A stretch of DNA of 64,000 bases from Chitinophagaceae bacterium (GCA_020403425.1 JADBXR010000025.1:1-64000); one strand, 5' to 3'. Positions 25,475 to 35,354 are shown, counted from the stretch's first letter. The notes: generated from the sequence alone by a model not told the origin. Numbers and translations: made by a program.

Positions 25475-26734
25475 ATGCGTTACATCCTACTGTTTTTTCT
25501 GCTGGTTTCGAATATGGGTTTTTCGCAGACCTACACGCTGGAAAAGATCCAGGAGCTGAGTCTCAGCAATTACCCACTCATACACCAGAACCAGTTATTG
25601 AAACGTACCGAGGCTCTGAACGTGGAGAACATCAAAACACTGTTGTTGCCGCAGGTAACCATCAACGGACAGGCCACCTACCAGTCTGATGTAACGGGCA
25701 TCAGTGTCCCGAACAACCTGTTCAAAATAGACCCGCTCTCCAAAGACCAGTACAAAGCCACTGCAGAGATACAGCAGACCCTGTACGATGGCGGACTGAA
25801 CAAAAGAACCCGGGAACTCTCGCAAGTATCACTGCAGGTGGACCTATTGAAAAATGAAGTGGAGCTATACAAGCTCAGGGAACGAGTGACACAGATCTAT
25901 TGCAGTATGCTGTACACCGATGCCTTATTGACCCAGCTGAACTATGTAGCGGCAGACCTGAACCATGGTTTACAGAAAGCTGAGGCCCTGTATAAGAATG
26001 GTGTCGTCTTTAAGAACAATGTACTGCAGGTAAAAGCGCAGATCTTAAAGAACAACCAGAGATCCGAAGAGATCCTCGCGGCAAAAAGATCACTTCACCA
26101 CGCCCTGGAACTGCTGAGCGGACAAAAGCTTGGCGACTCTGCCGTATTCCTGTTACCAGAGCCATTGAAACCGATGGATGACAATAAAGAGGTCACAAGA
26201 CCGGAGATCTCTTTGTTTGATGCGCAGATGAACAGTATTGACAAACAGTCTGGACTGATAGACGCCAGAACAAAACCCAAGATGGGTGCTTTTGTACAGG
26301 GTGGCTACGGAAAACCTGGCCTGAACATGCTGAAAAATGAATTTACCTGGTTCTCACTCACGGGCATCAAACTGCAATGGTCGCTGGGCGGTTTTTATAC
26401 GGCGAAAAAAGAGAAAAGCATCTTACAACAGCAAACCGGTCTTATCAAAAACCAGAAAGAGGCCTATTTACTCAACACCAATATTCAGTTACAACAACAG
26501 CTGGATGAGATCGGCAAACTGGAAAAACTGATCGTGTCGGACAAGGAACTGCTTTCACTCAGGGAGCAGATCAAAAACACCTCGCTGGCACAGTTGACCA
26601 ATGGTGTCATCAGCACCAACGATTACCTGAAAGAAGTGAACGAATCTGACCTGGCCGGTCAAACGCTGATACAGCATCAGATACAACTGGTGCAGGCCAA
26701 ACTGGTATACCAATTATTAAAAGGGAAAATATAA
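25475..26734 (+). CDS. TolC family outer-membrane efflux protein
   Basis: A 419-aa protein. Signal peptide MRYILLFFLLVSNMGFSQ, then two repeats of long amphipathic coiled-coil helices typical of the outer-membrane factor: SLSNYPLIHQNQLLKRTEALNVE... and, in the second half, ISLFDAQMNSIDKQSGLIDARTKPKMGAFVQGGYGKPGLNML, where the PKMGAFVQGGYG is a barrel strand. It gives the pump its channel through the outer membrane. It follows the TetR gene by 7 nt and precedes the adaptor gene by 4 nt, so these are one transcript. Confidence 0.88.
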   Translation: MRYILLFFLLVSNMGFSQTYTLEKIQELSLSNYPLIHQNQLLKRTEALNVENIKTLLLPQVTINGQATYQSDVTGISVPNNLFKIDPLSKDQYKATAEIQQTLYDGGLNKRTRELSQVSLQVDLLKNEVELYKLRERVTQIYCSMLYTDALLTQLNYVAADLNHGLQKAEALYKNGVVFKNNVLQVKAQILKNNQRSEEILAAKRSLHHALELLSGQKLGDSAVFLLPEPLKPMDDNKEVTRPEISLFDAQMNSIDKQSGLIDARTKPKMGAFVQGGYGKPGLNMLKNEFTWFSLTGIKLQWSLGGFYTAKKEKSILQQQTGLIKNQKEAYLLNTNIQLQQQLDEIGKLEKLIVSDKELLSLREQIKNTSLAQLTNGVISTNDYLKEVNESDLAGQTLIQHQIQLVQAKLVYQLLKGKI

Positions 26735-26738
26735 ATAC

Positions 26739-27668
26739 ATGAAAAAGTACCTACTTGCGGCAATCCTACCTGCACTGTTCAGCTGCGGCAAATCTGATTC
26801 TTCATTCGATGCACAGGGCGTGTTCGAGTCGGACGAAGTCATCGTTTCTGCTGAAGTCTCTGGCAAACTGCTGTCGTTTGCTGTAAATGAAGGCGACAGT
26901 CTCGCAAAGGGCCAGGTGGTGGCCTATCTTGATTCTGCCGGTTATATCCTTCAGCGTGCGCAACTGAATGCCACACTTTCATCCATCAAAGAGAAAACGA
27001 CAGATGTATCGCCACAGGTGACATTGCTGAACAACCAGATACAGGTACAACAGGCGCAGTTAAAGAACCTACTGTTTGAAAAAGAACGGATAGAGAACCT
27101 GTTGAAAAGCGATGCGGCCACCAGGAAACAACTGGACGATATCAATTTCCAGATAGAATCCATGAACAAGCAGATAAAAGTGACCCAACAACAGGTAAAT
27201 GTGCAGGTTGCCAATGTGAACAACCAGAACAAAGCAGTATTAAGCGAACTCGATCCGGTACAAAAGAAAATAGACCAGGTAGAAGATCTTATTGGCAAGG
27301 CCCGCGTTCTGAATCCGATAGGCGGGACCGTACTGACCACCTATGCCAGGGAAGGCGAAATGACCGCTGCCGGAAAACCCTTGTACAAGATCGCCAATGT
27401 GCAGGAGCTGACCTTACGCATGTACATCACCGGAGACCAGCTACCGTTGGTGAGGATCGGACAGCAGCTGAAAGTATTCATTGACAAAGGCAAGAGCTCC
27501 TACAAGGAATATGCAGGCACTGTATCGGCGATCGCTTCAAAAGCCGAATTCACACCAAAGACCATCCAGACAAAAGAGGAAAGGGCCAACCTGGTGTATG
27601 CGGTAAAAGTGCTGGTAAAAAATGACGGTGACATCAAAATAGGTATGTATGGAGAAGTTCGTTTCTGA
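26739..27668 (+). CDS. HlyD/YbhG-type periplasmic adaptor lipoprotein
   Basis: A 309-aa membrane-fusion protein that links the ABC pump to TolC. The start carries a lipoprotein signal (AAILPALFSCG, Cys near 16). A split biotinyl-lipoyl domain (GVFESDEVIVSAEVSGKLLSFAVNEGDSLAKGQVVAYLDS and later VLNPIGGTVLTTYAREGEMTAAGKPLYKIAN) surrounds a long alpha-helical hairpin (about residues 75-195), and a beta-barrel follows. The 3' end overlaps the first ATPase gene by 20 nt. Closest described layout is YbhG of the YbhGFSR exporter. Confidence 0.9.
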   Translation: MKKYLLAAILPALFSCGKSDSSFDAQGVFESDEVIVSAEVSGKLLSFAVNEGDSLAKGQVVAYLDSAGYILQRAQLNATLSSIKEKTTDVSPQVTLLNNQIQVQQAQLKNLLFEKERIENLLKSDAATRKQLDDINFQIESMNKQIKVTQQQVNVQVANVNNQNKAVLSELDPVQKKIDQVEDLIGKARVLNPIGGTVLTTYAREGEMTAAGKPLYKIANVQELTLRMYITGDQLPLVRIGQQLKVFIDKGKSSYKEYAGTVSAIASKAEFTPKTIQTKEERANLVYAVKVLVKNDGDIKIGMYGEVRF

Positions 27669-28572
27669 TAAAGCGGCCATTGTTGTTTCATCGGTAAGCA
27701 AATCCTATACAACGGGTAAGACCGTGGTAAAGGCGCTGGACGATATCAGCTTCGAAGTGGAGAGAGGTTCCTTGTTCGGCTTGATCGGACCTGATGGAGC
27801 CGGTAAAACAACCTTATTCAGGATACTTACCTCGCTCCTGTTATTTGATAAAGGGCAAGCGATGGTAGATGGGTTCGATGTAACGACCGGTTATAAGGCC
27901 ATCAGAAAAAGGATCGGATACATGCCAGGCCGTTTCTCTCTGTACACCGACCTGACCGTTCAGGAGAACCTCAATTTTTTTGCCAGCATCTTTGAAACGA
28001 CCATCGAAGAGAACTATGACCTCATCAAAGCCATTTACGCCCAGATAGAACCTTTCAAAGACAGGAGGGCCGGAAAATTGTCTGGCGGGATGAAACAGAA
28101 ACTGGCTTTAAGCTGCGCCTTGATCCACCGGCCTTCCGTGTTGTTCCTGGACGAGCCCACTACGGGAGTGGATGCGGTATCGAGAAAAGAATTCTGGGAC
28201 ATGTTGCAGACGTTGAAGCAGGAAGGCATTACCATCCTGGTGTCCACTCCGTACATGGATGAAGCGAACCTCTGCGATAAAGTGGCGCTGATACAGGCTG
28301 GAAAAATACTGGGTATCAACACCCCGGCGAATATCACACAACAGTTCCCGAAAACCATCTACCAGGTACGGAACAACCATATGCACGCTCTGCTGCAGGA
28401 AGCAAAACAGTGGCCATTCACAGAACAGATATATCCCTTTGGCGAATACCATCATGTGGTGATCAGGCCTGGAGCAGCCGAACCGGTGTTCCCACCAGGA
28501 ATCGAGGCCGGCAGGATCCATCCGGGTATTGAGGACGTTTTCATAGACCTAATGCGAGACCATGAACAGTAA
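27649..28572 (+). CDS. ABC transporter ATP-binding protein (YbhF N-half type)
   Basis: A 307-aa ATPase. Walker A GPDGAGKT (47-54), signature LSGGMKQ (144-150) and Walker B LFLDEP (165-170) are all intact. The C-terminal extension after residue 230 resembles the ABC-2/NatA type. In E. coli YbhF two such domains are fused; here they are two genes that overlap by 11 nt. Together with the next ATPase and the two permeases it drives drug or cation export. Confidence 0.92.
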   Translation: MEKFVSDKAAIVVSSVSKSYTTGKTVVKALDDISFEVERGSLFGLIGPDGAGKTTLFRILTSLLLFDKGQAMVDGFDVTTGYKAIRKRIGYMPGRFSLYTDLTVQENLNFFASIFETTIEENYDLIKAIYAQIEPFKDRRAGKLSGGMKQKLALSCALIHRPSVLFLDEPTTGVDAVSRKEFWDMLQTLKQEGITILVSTPYMDEANLCDKVALIQAGKILGINTPANITQQFPKTIYQVRNNHMHALLQEAKQWPFTEQIYPFGEYHHVVIRPGAAEPVFPPGIEAGRIHPGIEDVFIDLMRDHEQ

Positions 28573-29302
28573 AGCGATCATAGTGGAGAAGCTCACCAAA
28601 ACCTTTAACGGTTTCACTGCCGTTGACGGTATCAGTTTTGAAGTGGAGAAAGGTGAGATCTTCGGTTTTCTGGGAGCCAACGGGGCCGGTAAAACAACGG
28701 CCATGAAAATGCTGTGCGGCCTGTCGATGCCTACCAGCGGAAGTGCCATGGTTGCCGGATTCGATGTGTACAAAGAGAACGAATCCATTAAAAAGAATAT
28801 TGGCTACATGAGTCAGAAATTCTCGTTGTATGAAGACCTTACCATCAAAGAGAATATCCGGTTTTACGCAGGCATTTATGGTATCGGACCGGAACTGATC
28901 ACCAGCAAGACCGGCCTCTTATTAGAACAGCTTAATCTGGAGAAAGAAGCCAACCTGCTGGTGAAACAATTGCCCCTGGGCTGGAAACAGAAGCTGGCAT
29001 TTTCCGTAGCGATCTTTCATGACCCTCAGATCGTTTTTTTAGATGAACCCACCGGTGGCGTTGACCCCATTACCCGGCGGGATTTTTGGAACATGATCTA
29101 CGACGCTGCAGCCAGGGGTATTACCGTATTTGTGACCACACACTATATGGACGAAGCAGAGTATTGTGACAGGGTATCGATCATGGTAGACGGCCAGATA
29201 GATGCACTTGACACACCGGGAAAATTAAAACGCTCTTTCCAGGCAGGCAGCATGGACGAGGTCTTTTTACAGATAGCGAGAAAAGCCAAAAGATCCGAAT
29301 AA
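28562..29302 (+). CDS. ABC transporter ATP-binding protein with degenerate signature (YbhF C-half type)
   Basis: A 246-aa ATPase. Walker A GANGAGKT (38-45) and Walker B IVFLDEP (156-162) are intact, but the signature that should read LSGGQ is LPLGWKQ (137-143). Paired with the upstream ATPase this gives an asymmetric heterodimer with one consensus and one non-consensus site. The gene stops 1 nt before the first permease gene. Confidence 0.92.
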   Translation: MNSKAIIVEKLTKTFNGFTAVDGISFEVEKGEIFGFLGANGAGKTTAMKMLCGLSMPTSGSAMVAGFDVYKENESIKKNIGYMSQKFSLYEDLTIKENIRFYAGIYGIGPELITSKTGLLLEQLNLEKEANLLVKQLPLGWKQKLAFSVAIFHDPQIVFLDEPTGGVDPITRRDFWNMIYDAAARGITVFVTTHYMDEAEYCDRVSIMVDGQIDALDTPGKLKRSFQAGSMDEVFLQIARKAKRSE

Positions 29303-29303
29303 C

Positions 29304-30410
29304 ATGAAGCAGTTCTATCATTTCATCATCAAAGAGTTCTATCACATTTTCCGCGACAGGAAAACGCTACTGATCCTACTGGGCATGCCCATGGCGCAGA
29401 TCGTGATCTTTGGTTTTGCCCTTTCCAATGAGGTAAAAAATGCACATATCACCATCGTTAACCAATCGAATGGTGCCGCTTCCATGAAACTGGTGCAGAA
29501 AATCGAGTCCAGCAAATATTTCGAGACCTATAATCAGACCACCCAGACATCTGACATTGAAAAGATGTTCCGGAAAGGCACCATCAAAGTGGCATTGGTG
29601 ATACCCCCTGATTTTGACAACACCATTCTTGCCCAGAACAACTCTCGGTTACAGATCATTTCAGACGCTACCGATCCCAATGTGGCCACCACGCTAACGG
29701 CTTATTTATCCATCATCGTTGCCGATTTTCAAAAAGAGCTGAACCAGCCCAACCGCATCCCTTACACCATCGACGTTGAGACCCGTATGATGTATAATCC
29801 GCAGCTGAAAGGCGCTTACAATTTTGTTCCGGGTGTAATGGCCATGGTACTGTTGCTGGTCTGCACCCTTATGACCTCCCTGACCGTAGTAAGGGAAAAG
29901 GAACTGGGCAATATGGAGATCCTGCTGGCATCGCCGGTAAACCCCCTGATCATCATCCTGGCCAAAGCCGTTCCTTACCTGCTGTTATCCATTATCAACA
30001 TCAGCACCATTCTGTTGCTGAGCTATTTTGTTTTGGACGTTCCTATCAACGGCAGCCTGGTGTTGTTGTTCGCGGTCAGCATCCTGTTCATCCTGGTATC
30101 GTTGGCGCTGGGACTGCTGATCTCATCTGTCACCGATTCGCAAAAAGCGGCCATGTTCATTTCACTGATCGCCATGTTCCTGCCAACAGTGATGTTCAGT
30201 GGTTTTATCTTCCCTATTGAGAACATGCCTTTACCACTTCGGACCATCTCCAATATCATTCCTGCCAAATGGTATTTCATCATTGTTAAATCGGTGATGA
30301 TCAAAGGGCTGGGACTTACGCTCATCTGGAAAGAAGTACTGATCCTGACCGGCATGATGCTGTTCTTTTTCACCATGGCCATCAAAAAATTCAAAATCAG
30401 GTTGTCATGA
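29304..30410 (+). CDS. ABC-2 type permease (YbhS-like)
   Basis: A 368-aa inner-membrane subunit. An N-terminal helix (TLLILLGMPMAQIVIFGFALS) anchors a periplasmic domain of about 140 residues, followed by five C-terminal helices beginning at FVPGVMAMVLLLVCTLMTSLTVVREKELGNMEILLASPV, the ABC-2 signature region. ATGA-type overlap (4 nt) with the next gene shows translational coupling. The substrate is likely a hydrophobic drug or cation, by analogy with YbhFSR. Confidence 0.92.
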   Translation: MKQFYHFIIKEFYHIFRDRKTLLILLGMPMAQIVIFGFALSNEVKNAHITIVNQSNGAASMKLVQKIESSKYFETYNQTTQTSDIEKMFRKGTIKVALVIPPDFDNTILAQNNSRLQIISDATDPNVATTLTAYLSIIVADFQKELNQPNRIPYTIDVETRMMYNPQLKGAYNFVPGVMAMVLLLVCTLMTSLTVVREKELGNMEILLASPVNPLIIILAKAVPYLLLSIINISTILLLSYFVLDVPINGSLVLLFAVSILFILVSLALGLLISSVTDSQKAAMFISLIAMFLPTVMFSGFIFPIENMPLPLRTISNIIPAKWYFIIVKSVMIKGLGLTLIWKEVLILTGMMLFFFTMAIKKFKIRLS

Positions 30411-31525
30411 GTCCACTGAAATATATCCTGCAGAAAGAGTTCAAGCAGATCTTCCGCGATCCGGCCATCATCCGTGTCATCTTCATCCTGCCCATCATTC
30501 AACTGATCATATTACCCCTGGCTGCAGACTATGAGATCAAAAACATCAATATCGCCATTGTAGACAGGGATCACAGTCCCAGTTCCAACAGGCTCATCCA
30601 TACCATCACTTCATCCAACTATTTCAGGCTGGTGGAATACAGCAGTGATTTCAACAAGGCCATGCAGGGTATTGATAACGACAAGGCCGACCTGATCCTG
30701 GAACTACCCAGGGGATTTGAGTCTGAGTTATACGCGCAAAAGGAAACCAAAGTGTTCCTTGCCGTGAACGCCATCAATGGGGTAAAAGCCAACCTTGGCG
30801 CCACGTACCTGAGAAACATCGTTCAGAATTTCAACAATGATTTCAGAATATCGGTACTCACTCCCGGCAGGTTCAATGACCTGCCCGTGATAGAGACCAC
30901 ATCCTCCAACTGGTATAACCCAAGGATGAACTATACTTTTTTCATGGTACCCGGCATACTGGTGTTATTGATCACGATGATCGGCCTGAACCTGTCCGCC
31001 ATCAATATCGTACGGGAGAAAGAGATCGGGACCATTGAGCAGATCAATGTGACGCCCATCAGAAAGACACATTTCATCCTTGGCAAACTCATCCCTTTCT
31101 GGATCCTCGGTCTGGTGGTCATCACCATCGGATTCCTGATAGCATGGCTGGTATACGGCATCATACCACTGGGTTCTTATCTCACCATTTACGTGTTCGC
31201 AGCGGTATACCTGCTGGTCATCCTTGGCCTGGGCCTACTGATCTCTACCTATGCGGAAAACCAGCAGCAGGCCATGCTGATCTCTTTTTTTCTGCTCATG
31301 ATCTTCATCCTGATGGGAGGGCTCTATACCAGTATCGATAGCATGCCCGAATGGGCACAGTGGATCACCCGGTTCAATCCTGTTGCCTATTTCATTGAAG
31401 TGATGCGGAGGGTGGTATTAAAAGGCAGCGGCCTGGCGGATATCAGGCAACCCCTGCTGATCATGTTTTGTTTTGCCGTTGCCATCAATTACTGGGCTGT
31501 ACTGAGCTACCGGAAAAGATCATAA
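30407..31525 (+). CDS. ABC-2 type permease (YbhR-like)
   Basis: A 372-aa subunit paralogous to the upstream permease. Same layout: first helix VIFILPIIQLIILPLA, a large periplasmic loop, then NYTFFMVPGILVLLITMIGLNLSAINIVREKEIGTIEQINVTPI and four more helices. The two permeases most likely form a heterodimer. It is the last gene of the six-gene efflux operon; about 100 nt follow before the next gene, with no clear terminator. Confidence 0.92.
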   Translation: MSPLKYILQKEFKQIFRDPAIIRVIFILPIIQLIILPLAADYEIKNINIAIVDRDHSPSSNRLIHTITSSNYFRLVEYSSDFNKAMQGIDNDKADLILELPRGFESELYAQKETKVFLAVNAINGVKANLGATYLRNIVQNFNNDFRISVLTPGRFNDLPVIETTSSNWYNPRMNYTFFMVPGILVLLITMIGLNLSAINIVREKEIGTIEQINVTPIRKTHFILGKLIPFWILGLVVITIGFLIAWLVYGIIPLGSYLTIYVFAAVYLLVILGLGLLISTYAENQQQAMLISFFLLMIFILMGGLYTSIDSMPEWAQWITRFNPVAYFIEVMRRVVLKGSGLADIRQPLLIMFCFAVAINYWAVLSYRKRS

Positions 31526-31625
31526 AAGCGATTCACGAAATACCCGTTCGTACTTCCTTTTACACGTGATTGGATGATGCATCAGCCTGCTTTTACCTAC
31601 ATTTAGGCACCAAACCGACTGCCCT

Positions 31626-32696
31626 ATGCAAGCATCGCTTCCTGCAACCAAACCGCATTACCTTATTCTCGATGGATTACGTGGCGTGGCCGCCATTCTG
31701 GTAGTGATCTTCCACCTGTTCGAAGCGTATTACCCGGTGCCTGCCAACCATCCCATGCACCATGGTTACCTGGCAGTGGATTTTTTCTTTCTGTTATCCG
31801 GATTCGTGATCGGTTATGCCTATGATGACCGTTGGGGCAAGATGAGTACCTGGGAGTTCTTCAAGATCCGCCTGGTGCGCCTTCACCCTATGGTGGTGAT
31901 GGGTGCGTTGATCGGTGCCATTGGGTTCTGGTTCGATCCGTTCACCACCGGTCACCAGCAACTGAACCTGCTGCAGCTAACAGGCATCATGCTGATGAGC
32001 ATGACCCTGTTACCCGGTCCAGATATCCGCAGCTGGGGCGAAACGCATCCGCTGAACGGTCCTTTCTGGTCATTGCTGCAGGAATACATTGGCAATTTCC
32101 TTTACGCTACCCTGGTTCGCAAAGCCGGCAGGTTCCTTTTATGGACGCTTGTCCTCATCAGCGCTGCCGTACTGGTCTATGTGGCCACCTGGCGCGGAGA
32201 CCTGGCCACCGGATGGGGATACGACACTTTCTGGATCGCCGTGGTACGAATGATGTTCCCCTTCTTTGCAGGATTGTTGCTGTTCCGCTCGCGGAAGATA
32301 TTCCGGTTGCCCATGGCATTCCCGATCTGTTCCCTGTTACTGATCATTGTATTCTTTTTACCTACTTTCCGGCACAATGGCCTCTATGAATCTTTGAGCA
32401 TCATCCTGGTCTTCCCCTTGATCGTGGCCATCGGCGCAGGAGGCAGTGTCAGTGGCAACTGGGCAAAACTGTGCAGATTCTCGGGTGATATATCTTACCC
32501 GATCTATATCACTCACTATCCTTTTATCTATATCTACACCATGTGGATCGCAGAGAAAAAACCCGCCCCTGTTCAGATCATACCGGTGGCACTCGGTTTA
32601 TTCATCTTATTCGTAATGCTGGCCTGGTTCTCTTTGAAACTGTATGATGAACCGGTACGTGCATGGCTGAAAAAGAAATTCCTGCTGAAAAAATAA
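31626..32696 (+). CDS. Acyltransferase family (OafA/YrhL-like) membrane protein
   Basis: A 356-aa integral membrane O-acyltransferase with about ten helices. The acyltransferase_3 signatures are LDGLRGVAAILVVIFHLF (18-35) with the catalytic-type histidine, FFLLSGFVIGY, and RLVRLHPMVVMGALIG. It moves an acyl group, often acetyl, from a cytoplasmic donor to a sugar outside, so it may modify lipopolysaccharide or exopolysaccharide. There is no sugar-biosynthesis neighbour to tell the substrate. A near-consensus -7 box TACATTTA lies about 30 nt upstream. Confidence 0.88.
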   Translation: MQASLPATKPHYLILDGLRGVAAILVVIFHLFEAYYPVPANHPMHHGYLAVDFFFLLSGFVIGYAYDDRWGKMSTWEFFKIRLVRLHPMVVMGALIGAIGFWFDPFTTGHQQLNLLQLTGIMLMSMTLLPGPDIRSWGETHPLNGPFWSLLQEYIGNFLYATLVRKAGRFLLWTLVLISAAVLVYVATWRGDLATGWGYDTFWIAVVRMMFPFFAGLLLFRSRKIFRLPMAFPICSLLLIIVFFLPTFRHNGLYESLSIILVFPLIVAIGAGGSVSGNWAKLCRFSGDISYPIYITHYPFIYIYTMWIAEKKPAPVQIIPVALGLFILFVMLAWFSLKLYDEPVRAWLKKKFLLKK

Positions 32697-32755
32697 ACTA
32701 CCCGTTACTTTGCATTTTCCTGAACCATCGTTATCAGTAACGGAACCCTATTTTC

Positions 32756-34003
32756 ATGTCAGCCAAACAAGCCATTCTTTTTACCAGCCTGTTGTTCTGC
32801 TTTTTTTCTACCATCGCTGCACAGGTAAACGATAGTATACCCAAGCACAAGAAAAATATTTTCACACTTGCTTTTTACAAACAGCCCGGTAAAGATTCGA
32901 TGGTCGATTTTGTGGATGGCATCTACCGCGTCTTCATGCCCCGTAAAACAAGGGGCTACAGTGAGGATCAGGCCGTCACACATTTTTCCTTTGTGCCTGC
33001 CGTGGAATACAGTCTTGCCACCGGCCTGGCGGTTTCTGCCAATGCCAGCCTGGTAGTACCAGGCAAAACCAATTTTACCAACGCCTCTACCATTTCAGGT
33101 GAACTGAAGTATACCCAAAACAAACAAATCATCGGACAGCTGGTTTCGAATATATGGTTGCGGAACAATGATTACATACTGAATACGAACTGGTCATACG
33201 CCAAATATCCGCAGAAGGATTTTGGCCTGGGGTCCAACAGCGACCTCTCGCGTTTTGACCTGCTGGATTATTCCTATCTGAAGATGCACCAGTCGCTCGT
33301 AAGACGGATCTTCCCAAATTTTTACATGGGACCGGGTATTGTCATAGATCATCACTGGAACATCACGGATACCACCACACTGAACAAACCGCTTACCGGA
33401 TTCACCCAATATGGCTTTACAAGTTCGGCCACTTCGGTGGGGATCTCCCTGAACCTGCTGTACGACACAAGAAAAAGTATTGTGAACCCTGTGGCCGGCA
33501 GTTCCTATCTCAATGTCATTTACCGGAACAATCTCACCGGTCTGGGAAGCAATCAGCACTGGCAGAGCCTGATCATCGATGCCCGGAAATACTTCAGCTT
33601 CCCGAAACACAGTAAGAACATACTGGCTTTCTGGACCTATGATGTACTAACGTTACAGGGCCGACCACCTTACCTGCATCTACCGGCAACTGCATCGGAC
33701 GTGTTCAGCAATACGGGCCGTGGGTATATACAGGGCCGTTTCCGTGGTGATAAATGGCTGTTCGCAGAATCTGAATACCGTTTCGGCATCACAGAGAACG
33801 GTTTCCTGGGCGCAGTGGTATTTGCCAATGTACAGACGGTTGCTGAACAACCCGGCAAAAACATACAGGGGCTAAGAACCGGTTATGGTGCAGGTATCCG
33901 TATCAAGCTGAACAAACACTCCAACACTAATATCGCCCTTGATTATGGGTTCGGACAGGGTGGCTCACATGGTCTGTTCATGAACTTAGGAGAAGTATTT
34001 TAG
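32756..34003 (+). CDS. Omp85/BamA-type outer-membrane barrel without POTRA domains
   Basis: A 415-aa protein. Signal peptide to about residue 21, a short linker, then a 16-strand-type barrel. The conserved Omp85 loop motif appears as NTGRGYIQGRFRGDKW (about 321-336), the counterpart of VRGF, and the last strand ends MNLGEVF. With only about 60 residues before the barrel there is no space for POTRA domains, so it belongs to the short BamA/TamA-like surface proteins of Bacteroidota rather than BamA itself. The partner and cargo are unknown. The next gene follows by 36 nt. Confidence 0.8.
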   Translation: MSAKQAILFTSLLFCFFSTIAAQVNDSIPKHKKNIFTLAFYKQPGKDSMVDFVDGIYRVFMPRKTRGYSEDQAVTHFSFVPAVEYSLATGLAVSANASLVVPGKTNFTNASTISGELKYTQNKQIIGQLVSNIWLRNNDYILNTNWSYAKYPQKDFGLGSNSDLSRFDLLDYSYLKMHQSLVRRIFPNFYMGPGIVIDHHWNITDTTTLNKPLTGFTQYGFTSSATSVGISLNLLYDTRKSIVNPVAGSSYLNVIYRNNLTGLGSNQHWQSLIIDARKYFSFPKHSKNILAFWTYDVLTLQGRPPYLHLPATASDVFSNTGRGYIQGRFRGDKWLFAESEYRFGITENGFLGAVVFANVQTVAEQPGKNIQGLRTGYGAGIRIKLNKHSNTNIALDYGFGQGGSHGLFMNLGEVF

Positions 34004-34039
34004 CGGGCCTCACTGCTAAATAATGATAACTTTAGGTAC

Positions 34040-35257
34040 ATGAAAAAGATCTCACGTACCGTCTGGATATTATCGTTCGTGAGCCTGTTCACAGATGTGG
34101 CCAGTGAAATGCTGTACCCCATCATGCCCATCTATCTTACCTCCATCGGTTTTTCTGTTGTATTGATCGGTCTTCTGGAAGGGATCGCCGAAGCCACCAC
34201 AGGTTTAAGCAAAGGGTATTTCGGACAGCTGTCAGACCGATCGCACAAAAGAACCCCCTTTATACAAATCGGCTACGCGTTCAGTGCCATATCCAAACCC
34301 ATGATGGCCATGTTTGTATTTCCGCTCTGGGTATTTTTTGCCAGGGCCATAGACCGCCTGGGCAAAGGCATCAGAACGGGCGCAAGGGATGCTATGCTGT
34401 CGGACGAATCCACTCCTGCCACAAAAGGGCAGGTCTTTGGTTTTCACCGTGCGCTTGATACGTTAGGCGCGGCCATTGGTCCATCCATGGCGCTGCTGTA
34501 CCTGTATTTCTATCCTGGCAATTACCGGATGTTGTTCCTGATAGCTTTCATACCCGGCCTGCTGGCGCTGGGTACTTCCCTGTTCTTAAAAGATAAAAAA
34601 AGACCCGCTGAAAAACCGGTGGTTAAACCCGTTACGTTTTTTTCCTTCTTCACTTACTGGAAACAGAGTCCGTCCGGTTACAAAAAAGCAGTGATAGGGT
34701 TACTGTTTTTTTCATTGTTCAACAGCTCTGATGTTTTTTTATTGCTCAAGGTAAAAGAATCGGTGAATGATGACGCCCTGGTCATCGGTGTCTATATATT
34801 TTATAACCTGATCTATGCTTTGTTCGCTTATCCTTTGGGGGTCATTGCCGATAAGGTAGGGCTGAAAACGATACTCCTGACAGGTTTTACACTGTTTGCC
34901 CTCATGTATGCCGGCATGTCTGTAACAAATGAGCTCTACCTGTTTTTCGGGCTGTTTGTCTTATATGGAATGTATGCTGCCGCCACAGAAGGTGTGGCAA
35001 AAGCCTGGATCTCCAACATGGTAAGCAGCAGGGATACCGCTACCGCCATTGGTACATTCGCCGGTTTCCAGAGTGTCTGTATGATGTTGTCCAGTTCATT
35101 GGCCGGTATCATCTGGTATCGCTTTGGCTCTTCGGTGGCATTGCTGGTGCCTGCGTTAGCCTCGATGATCGTAATTATCTATTTCCTGCTCATTGGCAGG
35201 ATCAAAACACATGAAACCGTGCCGATTCCTGTACCCGATCCCAAGTCTGGCATATAA
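34040..35257 (+). CDS. Major facilitator superfamily transporter
   Basis: A 405-aa protein with twelve helices. The motif-A region is in the second loop (GYFGQLSDRSHKRTPFIQIGY), and the first helix reads SFVSLFTDVASEMLYPIMPIYL, typical of a family of MFS proteins in Bacteroidota and Proteobacteria related to sugar or drug exporters. The central loop is short and charged (KDKKRPAEKPVVK). The gene lies between the Omp85 gene and the metal-uptake group; functional links to either are unproved. Confidence 0.9.
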   Translation: MKKISRTVWILSFVSLFTDVASEMLYPIMPIYLTSIGFSVVLIGLLEGIAEATTGLSKGYFGQLSDRSHKRTPFIQIGYAFSAISKPMMAMFVFPLWVFFARAIDRLGKGIRTGARDAMLSDESTPATKGQVFGFHRALDTLGAAIGPSMALLYLYFYPGNYRMLFLIAFIPGLLALGTSLFLKDKKRPAEKPVVKPVTFFSFFTYWKQSPSGYKKAVIGLLFFSLFNSSDVFLLLKVKESVNDDALVIGVYIFYNLIYALFAYPLGVIADKVGLKTILLTGFTLFALMYAGMSVTNELYLFFGLFVLYGMYAAATEGVAKAWISNMVSSRDTATAIGTFAGFQSVCMMLSSSLAGIIWYRFGSSVALLVPALASMIVIIYFLLIGRIKTHETVPIPVPDPKSGI

Positions 35258-35287
35258 TTCATTCACCGTTAAGGAATTTTATCACAG

Positions 35288-35332
35288 ATATGACCCTGGT
35301 CATATTATCTGCCATGTCATGTTTTACCTTTG
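35288..35332 (+). promoter_or_regulatory. Promoter with Crp/Fnr-like palindrome for the metal-uptake group
   Basis: ATATGACC-CT-GGTCATAT (35288-35305) is a perfect palindrome and fits the 5-N6-5 spacing of Crp/Fnr sites (TATGA-N6-TCATA). The -7 box TACCTTTG is at 35325-35332, but the TTG expected near 35303 is missing. The palindrome centre would be about 42 nt upstream of the start of transcription, the usual class II activator position. Confidence 0.65.
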
Positions 35333-35354
35333 TATCTGAAATCAGTCCGGTATT

